Source: JAXLYE01 sp046351595 (GTDB lineage: Bacteria > Myxococcota_A > Polyangia > Palsa-1104 > JAEUJZ01). From it: a stretch of 64,000 bases of DNA. The translations under genes were made by a program, and so were the position numbers. The stretch covers positions 620,001-684,000 of the forward strand of contig JAXLYE010000002.1 in assembly GCA_046351595.1 (NCBI GenBank), read 5' to 3'. Numbering within the stretch: the first letter of the stretch is position 1; every line of letters starts with the position of its first letter. Positions 36,207-43,316 of this stretch are shown in pieces. The notes under the pieces are model-generated. The model searched no databases and was not told where the DNA came from. It was given only the letters and a program-made list of their open reading frames with translations.

Positions 36207-37361
36207 TCAGGCGAGGGTGCGCAGGCGGCGCGCGGCCTCTTGCAGCGCGTCGTCGGACTTGGCGAAGCAGAAGCGCAGGATGGTCTCGCCGACGGGGTCG
36301 CGGTAGAAGCTGGTGCCCGAGATGCTGGCGATGCCGACCTTGTCGAGCAGCTTCAGCGCCGCCTCCTTCGCCGTCGTGCAGCCGAGCTTGCGCGCGTCGC
36401 ACAGCACGTAGTACGCGCCCGCCGGCCAGTACGGCGTGAGCCCGGCGTCGTTGAGCGCCGTGCACAGGACGTCGCGCTTCTTCTGGTACGAGGCCGACAG
36501 CTCGCTGAAGTACTCGGGCGGCGACTCGAGCAGGCCGGCCGTGGCGCCGTACTGCAGCGGCGTCGGCGCGCAGACGTATAAAAGATCGTGGGCGGTGGTG
36601 ATTCGGCTCGCGGCCTCGGGCGGCGCGGTCAGATAGCCGATGCGCCAGCCGGTGATCGAGAACGTCTTGGACAGGCCCGAGATGCTGATCGCGCGCGAGC
36701 GCATGCCCGGCCGGCTGGCGAGCGGCACATGCTCGCGCCCGTCGAACACGATGTGCTCGTAGATCTCGTCGGTGAAGGCGATGAGGTCGTGGCTGGTGCA
36801 CAGGTCCGCGATCAGATCGAGCTCGGACAGCTTCAGCACCTTGCCGGCCGGGTTGCTCGGCGTGCACACGACGATGGCGCGCGTGCGGTCGCTGATCGCG
36901 GCCTCCAGCGCGTCGGGCTCGATGCGCCAGTCCGGCGGCACCAGCGGCACCAGCACCGGCTTGAGGCCGAGCGCGAGCAGCGTGTTCAGGTGGTAGCCGT
37001 AGTACGGCTCGAACAGGATGACCTCGTCGCCGGGCTCGCACAGCGCCAGCACCGCGGCGGCGAACCCGCCGGTGGCGCCGGAGGTGATGACGACCTCGCT
37101 CGTGGCGTCGTAGCGGAGGCCGTAGCTGCGCTCGATCTTTGCGGCGACGGCGGTGCGCAGCGTGTCGATGCCGGCCGGCGGCGCGTAGATCGCCTTGTCG
37201 GCGGCGATCGCCGCGGTGGCGCCGCGCGCGACCGGCGGCGGGGTCGGCAGATCGCAGACGCCCTGGCCCAGGTTGATGCCGTCCGGGCGCTGCGCGCACA
37301 GGAGCGACATCGCGCGGATGTCGGAGATGACCAGAGAGCCGAGTCGGGAACCAATGCGCAT
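36207..37361 (-). CDS. Pyridoxal phosphate-dependent aminotransferase, class I/II
   Basis: A complete 384-residue fold-type I aminotransferase of the aspartate/aromatic group. The N-terminus reads INLGQGVCDLPTPP; YAPPAGIDTLRTAVA gives the substrate region, VITSGATGGFAA the phosphate/PLP stacking region, CTPSNPAGKVL holds the PLP-contacting Asn, FTDEIYEH the Asp and Tyr, and SGLSKTFSITGWRIGY the Schiff-base Lys. Near the end, FCFAKSDDAL holds the substrate-carboxylate region. Substrate specificity cannot be called. It is divergent from the anchored protein gene at 37431 and convergent with fbaB. Confidence 0.92.
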   Translation of the reverse strand: MRIGSRLGSLVISDIRAMSLLCAQRPDGINLGQGVCDLPTPPPVARGATAAIAADKAIYAPPAGIDTLRTAVAAKIERSYGLRYDATSEVVITSGATGGFAAAVLALCEPGDEVILFEPYYGYHLNTLLALGLKPVLVPLVPPDWRIEPDALEAAISDRTRAIVVCTPSNPAGKVLKLSELDLIADLCTSHDLIAFTDEIYEHIVFDGREHVPLASRPGMRSRAISISGLSKTFSITGWRIGYLTAPPEAASRITTAHDLLYVCAPTPLQYGATAGLLESPPEYFSELSASYQKKRDVLCTALNDAGLTPYWPAGAYYVLCDARKLGCTTAKEAALKLLDKVGIASISGTSFYRDPVGETILRFCFAKSDDALQEAARRLRTLA

Positions 37362-37430
37362 GACGCAGAGGATATCACCCGCGCCGCGGCCGACGGTCGC
37401 GGATCGTCGGCCGCGAGGTACACTGCCGCC

Positions 37431-38324
37431 ATGACCCGGCACCCATCTCGCCCTGCCCCCGCCGCCCCTGCCCCCGCGGCTGCGAGCCGGCTCGCCGTTC
37501 GTGCGAGCGCGGGCGCCGGCGCGGTGCTGCTGCTCGGCCTGGCCTTCGCGGTCGGCCGCGCCAGCGCGCCGCGTCCCGAGACCGCGCACGAGACGCCAAG
37601 CGCGCCGGCTGCCGCTGCCGGTGGTCCGCCCGCGCTCGCCGGTGCGGGCGCCGGTCCCGACGGCGAGCGGGCCGCCCCGTTGGCCGCGGGCGCTCCTTCT
37701 GCCGCGGCCGCGGGCGCTCCTTCTGCCGCGGCCGCGGCTCAGGCCCCGCCTCCGGCCGCGATCGAGCGCGGCGCCGATCGACCGGCCGCCGCCGCCGCAG
37801 GCCGCGCCGCCGCCGCCGTCCATGACGTGGCCTGTCAGCCGCAGCTCCAGGTCCTGCGCCAGCAGCTCGCCTCGGTCGAGCAGCAGCGCCGCGAGCTCGA
37901 GGGCACGCCGGTGCCGCCGCAGAGCGGGCAGCCCGAGCGCTACTCGCAGGCCGCGCTGACCGGCGCCGTCACCCTCGCGTTCCAGCAGAGCCGCGTCCCC
38001 GGCCGCGTCGAGACCGTCGACTGCGCCGAGTTCCCCTGCATCGTCTACGGCCGCATCTTCGGCGACGAGGACCACGTCGAGCGGCTGGAGCGGGCCAAGG
38101 CGCTCGTGCCCTACCGCGGCGACGTCATGACCATGCTCTTGTGGACCGCCACCGATGAGGCCCTGGCGCGCCGGCCGGGCGAGGAGCGCCCCGAGCGCCT
38201 GCTGTTCGCCTTCGCCTTCTACAGCCGCGAGCAGAAGCTGCGCATCGGCGACAACCTCGATCGCCGCATCCGCGCCCGCACCGCGGAGCTGTGGAACGCG
38301 CTGCGCCCCGACGACGAAGAGTAG
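37431..38324 (+). CDS. Single-helix membrane-anchored protein, unknown
   Basis: A 297-residue protein with an N-terminal basic region, one helix (SAGAGAVLLLGLAFAVGRAS), a long Ala/Pro/Gly-rich linker including two AGAPSAAA repeats, and a C-terminal soluble domain from about residue 140: a coiled-coil segment (LQVLRQQLASVEQQRRELEG) and VETVDCAEFPCIVYGRIFG with two cysteines four residues apart. It probably faces the periplasm. I recognise no family; similar "Ala-rich linker plus small domain" proteins are common in Myxococcota. Its ATG at 37431 lies 69 bp from the divergent aminotransferase start. Confidence 0.75.
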   Translation: MTRHPSRPAPAAPAPAAASRLAVRASAGAGAVLLLGLAFAVGRASAPRPETAHETPSAPAAAAGGPPALAGAGAGPDGERAAPLAAGAPSAAAAGAPSAAAAAQAPPPAAIERGADRPAAAAAGRAAAAVHDVACQPQLQVLRQQLASVEQQRRELEGTPVPPQSGQPERYSQAALTGAVTLAFQQSRVPGRVETVDCAEFPCIVYGRIFGDEDHVERLERAKALVPYRGDVMTMLLWTATDEALARRPGEERPERLLFAFAFYSREQKLRIGDNLDRRIRARTAELWNALRPDDEE

Positions 38325-38427
38325 CCCCGGGCAGCCCGATGGCAGCCCGATGGCCGGGCGCGCCGCGCGCGCGGACGCCGACACAAGCGCCCGCCGTCAC
38401 GTTAAGATGACGGAGGGAGTAGCAGAC

Positions 38428-39351
38428 ATGCGGCGTCACACCCGGGTCCTTGGCTTGAGCCTCTTTTTATCCCTCGGCACCGGCGCGTCGGGGGGGCCTG
38501 CCGCGGCGCAGCCCGGCCCCGCCGCCAGCGAGCCGACCGAGCGCACCGTGGTGACCAAAGACGGCGCCATGTACCGCGGCGAGGTGCTCGAGTACGTCGT
38601 CGGCTCGCACATCACGCTCAGGCTCGACACCGGCGAGAGCAAGCGCATCGTCTGGGACGATGCGACCCAGATCTCGCCACCGCGGCCCAAGCGGTCCTCG
38701 CCGCCGCCCGCGGCCCCGTCGCCGCCGCCCGCGGCCCCGCCGTCGTTGCCGCCGCCGTCGTCAGCACCGCCTTCAGCACCGTCAGGCACCACCACCCCGA
38801 CCACGAGCTACGCCAACACCGGCATCGAGCGCACCGTCCTCACCAAGGACAGCGTCACCTATCACGGCGAGGTCGTAGAGTACGAGGTCTCGGACCACGT
38901 CACGCTCAAGCTGGCCACCGGCGAGGTCAAGCGCATCGGCTGGGCCGAGGCCAAGCGCATCTCGCCGCCGCGCCAGAAGGGCGACCCGTCGCCGCTCGGC
39001 TCGCCCGAGCGGACCCTGATCCTGCGCGACGGCACCTCGCTGCGCGGCGACCTGGTCGAGTCGGTCCTGGGCGATCACACGACGCTGCGCATGCCCGGCG
39101 GCGACATCCGCCGCGCCAGCTGGGGCGACATCAAGCGCATCCTCGTGCCGCTGCCGGCCGGCGGGCGCTCGCCCATCCCGACCACCGGCGAGCTGGTGGT
39201 GACGCTGGACACCGGCGCGCGCGTCGTCGGCGAGTACTTCGAGTACACGCCCGAGCAGCTGATCCTGCGCCACCCGAGCGGCCGCCTTCACGTCATCCCC
39301 GTCGCCGCCATCCGCAAGGTCGTGGTCAACGGCGACACCAGCTCGCCCTAG
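38428..39351 (+). CDS. Exported protein of four repeated beta-modules
   Basis: A 307-residue secreted protein. Signal peptide (HTRVLGLSLFLSLGTGASGG) followed by four related modules of 45-50 residues, separated by Pro-rich linkers. The modules begin ERTVVTKDGAMYRGEVLEYV, ERTVLTKDSVTYHGEVVEYE, ERTLILRDGTSLRGDLVES and GELVVTLDTGARVVGEYFEY, each followed by (D/T)-H-x-T-L-(K/R)-and an I(R/K)(R/K) motif. The pattern of short beta strands looks like small barrels. Function is unknown. The ribosome-binding site GGAGGGAG eight bases upstream fixes ATG 38428 over an in-frame ATG at 38407. Confidence 0.78.
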   Translation: MRRHTRVLGLSLFLSLGTGASGGPAAAQPGPAASEPTERTVVTKDGAMYRGEVLEYVVGSHITLRLDTGESKRIVWDDATQISPPRPKRSSPPPAAPSPPPAAPPSLPPPSSAPPSAPSGTTTPTTSYANTGIERTVLTKDSVTYHGEVVEYEVSDHVTLKLATGEVKRIGWAEAKRISPPRQKGDPSPLGSPERTLILRDGTSLRGDLVESVLGDHTTLRMPGGDIRRASWGDIKRILVPLPAGGRSPIPTTGELVVTLDTGARVVGEYFEYTPEQLILRHPSGRLHVIPVAAIRKVVVNGDTSSP

Positions 39352-39362
39352 CCGCCCGGCGA

Positions 39363-39830
39363 CTAAGCCCCTTCGCGCGGCGGATCGAGCCGCAAGAGGT
39401 AGCGCACCAGCTCGAGCTCGTCGGTCGAAACCATGCGCTCGATGTTGCCCTCGCGGCTCATGCGGCGGAGCTGCAGGCCGCCGACCGCGGTGGCGACGCA
39501 GGCGGCGCTGCGATCGAAGCCAGTGAGCAGCCGCGGCAGCACCTTGTGCAGCGCGGACTCGAAGATCGGATCGTTGCGCCCGGGCGCGCGCCGCAGATCG
39601 CTGAGCAGCCCGCGACCGCCGCGGCCCAGGCGATCGAGGATGCGGCAGACCTCGTCGTAGATGCGCTCGAGCTGCAAGAGGTCCGGGAACTGCCGCTCGG
39701 TGCGGGTGAGCCGCACCAGGGCCCCTCCCTCCTCCAGCGTCATCGTCAGGTACTCGTCATGGTAGAGGACCGCCGGGGTCTCGCGCAGGGCCGGCCGGAC
39801 GACGGGCGGCGGCGCGTTGGAAGCTGCCAT
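39363..39830 (-). CDS. Small protein of SpoIIAA-like appearance, unknown
   Basis: A 155-residue soluble protein. Its core (YLTMTLEEGGALVRLTRTER, IYDEVCRILDRLGRGGRGLL, then IFESALHKVLPRLLTGFDRS and ACVATAVGGLQLRRM) alternates strands and amphipathic helices in a manner seen in STAS/SpoIIAA-like proteins. This is a weak resemblance. No signal peptide or membrane segment. It lies between the four-module protein (convergent, 12 bp between stops) and the PspB-like gene (divergent). Confidence 0.7.
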   Translation of the reverse strand: MAASNAPPPVVRPALRETPAVLYHDEYLTMTLEEGGALVRLTRTERQFPDLLQLERIYDEVCRILDRLGRGGRGLLSDLRRAPGRNDPIFESALHKVLPRLLTGFDRSAACVATAVGGLQLRRMSREGNIERMVSTDELELVRYLLRLDPPREGA

Positions 39831-39877
39831 GACGGTTCATGGTACCCGATGCGGCGTCCTTGCTAGCATGCCGGCGC

Positions 39878-40225
39878 ATGGGCCCCGAGATCTTCATCGT
39901 CTTCATCGTCTTCATGACGCCGGTGCTGCTGTTCTTCACGCAGCGCTACTTCCGCCTGCGCGAGAAGCAGCTCGAGGCGCAGTCCTCGGGCCGGCTGCTC
40001 GCCGCGAGCAGCGCGGAGCAGGACAAGCGCGACAAGCAGCTCCAGGAGCTGCAGGCGCGCATCGAGAACCTCGAGTCCATCCTCATCGACCTGGACAGCA
40101 GCCCGCGCGCGGCGCTTGAGAGCTCGCGGGCTCGCGCGGCCCGTGCGGTGGAGTCCGGCGTCAAGGAGCCGCTCGCTCAGCTGCCCGCCAAGTCGCCGGC
40201 CGAGCGCACAGACTCCGACGAGTGA
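39878..40225 (+). CDS. PspB-like small membrane protein
   Basis: A 115-residue protein with one N-terminal helix (PEIFIVFIVFMTPVLLFFT) followed by a charged helix and a leucine-spaced coiled coil (LQELQARIENLESILIDLD). The end, RIENLESILID, closely recalls the RIQALESILD end of PspB, the phage-shock membrane sensor that regulates PspA through PspC. About 40 extra polar residues follow. PspC or PspA are not adjacent. ATG 39878 gives the shortest start before the helix. Confidence in PspB is moderate, since single-helix plus coiled-coil proteins can look alike. Confidence 0.65.
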   Translation: MGPEIFIVFIVFMTPVLLFFTQRYFRLREKQLEAQSSGRLLAASSAEQDKRDKQLQELQARIENLESILIDLDSSPRAALESSRARAARAVESGVKEPLAQLPAKSPAERTDSDE

Positions 40226-40287
40226 GCGGACCGTGCCAAGCAGACCCGACGGACTCCTTTTCAGGCGCGCAGGAGGCTCCGTGATAA

Positions 40288-40301
40288 CGCAACGCGTTGC
40301 G
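40288..40301. promoter_or_regulatory. 14-bp palindrome, candidate operator
   Basis: CGCAACGCGTTGCG is perfectly self-complementary and partly overlaps a second palindrome (TTGCGCAA) at its right side. It lies about 100 bp upstream of the small two-helix gene at 40404, a sensible operator position. The binding protein is unknown. Confidence 0.4.
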
Positions 40302-40403
40302 CAACGGGAGCCATTCTTTACGCACCGCACCGTCGGTGAGCAGGCTCCTTTCCGGCGGCCCCGCGCTTGCATTTTCAGGTGCTGAGCCCTTCGGAGTGAA
40401 CCG

Positions 40404-40802
40404 ATGCCGCCAGATGCCAGCAGCCTGCGCGTCCACCTTCCCGCCGTCCCTAGCCCGGTCTTGGAGGCGCCGCTGCTGCCCGACACGGTCCTGCATAACC
40501 CGCTGCGCGGGGGGCGCATCGATTCCTACGCAGCGCGAAACAATCTACGCAGCTCGCCGCTGTGGATCCTGCAAAAGTGTTTAGGTATCGCCCTGACCAC
40601 GGTGGGATGGCTTGTGTTCCTGGGCGGTCTTGCCTACCTGATTCTTGCCGCACTGCACAATCACGCCGAAGAGCTCGGTCTAGGGCTCAGCGCCACCAGC
40701 ACCGGTGCGCAGCTCTGTCTCGCCAGCTTCATCCTGGTAGCGACGGGCGTGCCGGTGTGGCTGTCCGCCGACCGCAAGGTCCGCGCCCGCGCCCTCGCCT
40801 GA
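40404..40802 (+). CDS. Small two-helix membrane protein, unknown
   Basis: A 132-residue protein. The first 50 residues are polar (MPPDASSLRVHLPAVPSPV...), then helix 1 (ALTTVGWLVFLGGLAYLILAAL) and helix 2 (GAQLCLASFILVATGVPVWLS), ending in a basic tail. I do not recognise it. It is preceded by a perfect 14-bp palindrome at 40288-40301. The 381-bp gap after it contains the paired TetR-like palindromes. Confidence 0.65.
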   Translation: MPPDASSLRVHLPAVPSPVLEAPLLPDTVLHNPLRGGRIDSYAARNNLRSSPLWILQKCLGIALTTVGWLVFLGGLAYLILAALHNHAEELGLGLSATSTGAQLCLASFILVATGVPVWLSADRKVRARALA

Positions 40803-40917
40803 GCGTCGCCTGAGCCGCACCCGACCTGAGCCCGGACCTGGGCTTGCTCGGGTCGCTGCTTCTGTCTGCCCAACAGCCTGCCCGCCGGTTCCATTCCCGA
40901 GCCTTGTCGAAGACTTA

Positions 40918-40933
40918 TTGACCGATTGGTCAA
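40918..40933. promoter_or_regulatory. TetR-like operator candidate 1
   Basis: TTGACCGATTGGTCAA: 6-bp arms TTGACC and GGTCAA around GATT. The form is typical of TetR-family operators. Centre-to-centre distance to the second site is about 54 bp. Confidence 0.45.
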
Positions 40934-40972
40934 CTCCGGGCCGTCCGCGCAGCCGCGAGCCCGGCGATTGAC

Positions 40973-40986
40973 TGACCGATCGGTCA
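40973..40986. promoter_or_regulatory. TetR-like operator candidate 2
   Basis: TGACCGATCGGTCA, a perfect 14-bp palindrome, sharing the TGACC arm with the site at 40918. No TetR-family gene lies within this window. Confidence 0.45.
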
Positions 40987-41183
40987 ACACGGGCAATCCT
41001 GGCCGCTCCGGCTGCTCGGGTAATTCCCGGGGCCGGGCGCCGACTTGCCGGCCTCGCGAGGCCGGGCCACGATACGGGGCCGTCCGGCATCAAACCGGAC
41101 CGACCAAATAGAATCGACCCGACCGGCGTCGACCCGGGCGGAGTCGATCCGACTCGAATCGATCTCACGGAAAGGATCCGCCC

Positions 41184-41768
41184 ATGATCAAAGCTCCCCG
41201 CTCCGCGCTGTCCGCCTCGTTCCGCCTCGCGCTGCTCGCCGCGCCGGTCGCCGCGTCCGTCCTCGTCGGGACGGCTGGTCTTTCGCGCGCCGAGGACAAG
41301 CGCGCCAGCCCGCACGAGCAGGTCAGCGCGGTGCTCGGCGGCAAGAAGGTCACCATCGACTACGGCCGCCCCTTCAAGAAGGGCCGCCAGGTCTTCGGCG
41401 GCGCCGGCGCGCTCGTGCCCGGCGGCCAGGTCTGGCGCACCGGCGCCGACGAGGCGACCGTGCTGACCACCGAGGGCGACCTGACCATCGGCACCCTGCG
41501 CGTGCCGGCGGGCAGCTACGCGCTGTTCACCGTACCCGGCGACAAGGAGTGGACGCTCGTGGTCAACAAGGTCGCCAAGCAGTGGGGCGCCTTCAAGTAC
41601 GACGCCAAGCAGGACCTGGGGCGCACGGCGATGAAGGTCGCCGCGACCGCCGCGCCCGTCGAGCAGTTCACCATCGCCATCGAGACCCAGGGCGACAAGC
41701 AGGGCACGCTCAAGCTGTCGTGGGACAAGGTCGTCGCCACGGTGCCGCTGGCCCCGGCCGGCCGCTGA
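41184..41768 (+). CDS. DUF2911 domain exported protein
   Basis: A 194-residue protein with a long signal peptide (SFRLALLAAPVAASVLVGTA) and a mature DUF2911 domain: QVSAVLGGKKVTIDYGRPFK, QVWRTGADEATVLTTEGDL, LRVPAGSYALFTVPGDKEW and VVNKVAKQWGAFKYD. DUF2911 is a secreted beta-sandwich protein of unknown function common in Bacteroidota and Myxococcota. GGAAAGG eight bases before ATG 41184 is the ribosome-binding site. It may be regulated by the palindromes at 40918-40986. Confidence 0.9.
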   Translation: MIKAPRSALSASFRLALLAAPVAASVLVGTAGLSRAEDKRASPHEQVSAVLGGKKVTIDYGRPFKKGRQVFGGAGALVPGGQVWRTGADEATVLTTEGDLTIGTLRVPAGSYALFTVPGDKEWTLVVNKVAKQWGAFKYDAKQDLGRTAMKVAATAAPVEQFTIAIETQGDKQGTLKLSWDKVVATVPLAPAGR

Positions 41769-41798
41769 AGCGCGGGATCCCGGCCAGCGCCGCGCGCG

Positions 41799-41804
41799 TA
41801 TACT
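41799..41804 (+). promoter_or_regulatory. TATACT box directly before Cys-rich gene
   Basis: TATACT lies only 6 bp upstream of the ATG at 41811. If it is a -10 element the transcript would be nearly leaderless. The same box precedes the transporter gene at 902, though farther off. No good -35 accompanies it. Confidence 0.3.
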
Positions 41805-41810
41805 GCGCGG

Positions 41811-43316
41811 ATGTCGGCCGCTCCTTGTGAACGTCTGGCCGGGGTCCGTGCGCGGCGCCGGCCGCTGCTCGCGCTGACCCTGCTCGCCGGCCTGAGCGTG
41901 CTTGTGGGCGGGCTCGCGCTGCCGGGGCCCGCGCAGGCCGCGCCCGCCGCCGCCGCGCCGCCGCTGCGCGCGCTGTCGGCGCGCGACATCCTGCAGCTGC
42001 CGATGGCGACGGTGCGCGCGCTGTCGGACGCGGACAAGACGGCGCTGCGGCTGCGCCTGGACGAGGCCCGCGCCGCGCAGCTGCGGTTCGATACCCTGGT
42101 GCTGCCGCGCGCCACCGCGCTCGCGCCGCGCGCCCGGGCCGCCCTGCCCGAGGTCGCGGCGCGGGTCGTGGCCCTGGACCTTGTGCGCCGCCGCAGCGGC
42201 CAGCCGCCGATCGTGTACGGCCTGTGCCGCGGCGACAAGCTCGGGCTGCCGCCTACCCTCGCCAGCCTGTTCAAGACCGGCGCGCTCAAGGCCGGCCCGG
42301 GGCCCGGGGTGCGGCCACCGCTCTTGCTGCCCGACGCGTACATCAACCTCGGCGACCCGATCGCGCGCCTCGTCGCGCCGGTCCTCGCCGGCAACACCAG
42401 CACCGCGGCGGTCCGCGTCGAGATCCTGCCCAGCGTCCCCTTTGGCATGATCATCGATGTCGACAGCCGCGTGATCTACCTGAGCGCGGTGCTGCTGGAG
42501 CTGGCGCTCGCCGACGAGGCGACGGCCGCGCCGCCGGGCCGCGAGCTGTCGAGCCGCAGCGACCTCGGCGCGCCCGCGGGCGGCGCCCGCAGCGACAAGG
42601 ACGGCGACGGCGACGGCGACAAGGACGGCGGCGCCCGCAGCGATGGGGACGACGACGACCGCGGCGCCCGCCGCCGCGAGGACCGCAATGCTCCCTGCAT
42701 CGTCGGCACGCTGTGCATCGCCTGCTCGCGCGAGAGCTGCAAGGACTGCGGCTGCCAGCGCGAGCTCAACAGCTGCTGCGATCGGTGCGATCGCTGGAAC
42801 CGCGACTGCGCCCAGTGCAACAACAGCTGCACGCGCTGCAACGAGGACTGCACCAACGGCTGCACCAAGTGCAACAGCGACTGCACCAACGGCTGCACCA
42901 GGTGCAACAGCGACTGCACCAAGAGCTGCTCCAGCTGCAACAGCGGCTGCAGCCAGTGCAGCAACGACTGCAACCGCTGCGGCAACGACTGCAACAACTG
43001 CAACAACGAGTGCTCGCGCTGCAACAGCGACTGCAGCCGCTGCGGCAACGACTGCAACAACTGCAACAACGAGTGCTCGCGCTGCAACAGCGACTGCAGC
43101 CGCTGCGGCGGTGGCTGCAACCAGTGCCAGCTCGCCCGGCCGCTGATGCCGCCGCCGCTGCCCGAGCCGCGGGGCGCGGCGCTGTGGGCGCGCGCGACGC
43201 GCGACAGCGTCCTTCTGGTGATGCCGCCGCTCGTGTTCCTGTTCCTGCGCCGCCGCCTGCAGCGCCGCCGGGCCCCCAGTGCGGCGGCGGCGGTGGAGAC
43301 GGAGGCGGCGCCATGA
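41811..43316 (+). CDS. Secreted Cys-rich repeat protein with C-terminal membrane anchor
   Basis: A 501-residue protein, I believe of no described family. Layout: signal peptide (PLLALTLLAGLSVLVGGLAL, cleaved near AQA); a helical/beta domain (about 45-230); an Asp/Gly/Lys-rich linker; then from about residue 298 to 443 a region with 40 cysteines spaced almost only by two or three residues, for example CTKCNSDCTNGC, CSRCGNDCNNC and CNNEC. A 63-bp perfect tandem duplication lies within it. After a Pro-rich stretch, the C-terminus has a hydrophobic helix (VLLVMPPLVFLFL) and an Arg-rich end (RRRLQRRRAPS), as in sorting-signal anchors. Its stop overlaps the start of an Lgt-like gene by 4 bp. Confidence 0.8.
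   Translation: MSAAPCERLAGVRARRRPLLALTLLAGLSVLVGGLALPGPAQAAPAAAAPPLRALSARDILQLPMATVRALSDADKTALRLRLDEARAAQLRFDTLVLPRATALAPRARAALPEVAARVVALDLVRRRSGQPPIVYGLCRGDKLGLPPTLASLFKTGALKAGPGPGVRPPLLLPDAYINLGDPIARLVAPVLAGNTSTAAVRVEILPSVPFGMIIDVDSRVIYLSAVLLELALADEATAAPPGRELSSRSDLGAPAGGARSDKDGDGDGDKDGGARSDGDDDDRGARRREDRNAPCIVGTLCIACSRESCKDCGCQRELNSCCDRCDRWNRDCAQCNNSCTRCNEDCTNGCTKCNSDCTNGCTRCNSDCTKSCSSCNSGCSQCSNDCNRCGNDCNNCNNECSRCNSDCSRCGNDCNNCNNECSRCNSDCSRCGGGCNQCQLARPLMPPPLPEPRGAALWARATRDSVLLVMPPLVFLFLRRRLQRRRAPSAAAAVETEAAP
42975..43100 (+). repeat. Perfect 63-bp tandem duplication in the Cys-rich gene
   Basis: The 63 bp at 42975-43037 are repeated exactly at 43038-43100, adding 21 residues with the C-x2-C-x3-C pattern (for example CGNDCNNCNNEC). 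Perfect identity indicates a recent duplication; the surrounding units are older and diverged. Confidence 0.95.

Larger units (their letters stand above)
40803..41183. other. Intergenic regulatory region before the DUF2911 gene
   Basis: 381 bp without a gene. It contains two GACC-centred palindromes (see the two operator entries) and, from about 41103 to 41165, several short repeats of the form GTCGAC/GTCGAT. The likely promoter of the DUF2911 gene lies between 40987 and 41170. Confidence 0.5.

Noticed and set aside
42643..43146. A frame of 167 residues rich in Ala/Thr inside the Cys-rich gene
   Set aside because: It is an off-frame reading of the TGC/AAC codons; the Cys frame has the signal peptide, anchor and coupling to the next gene.
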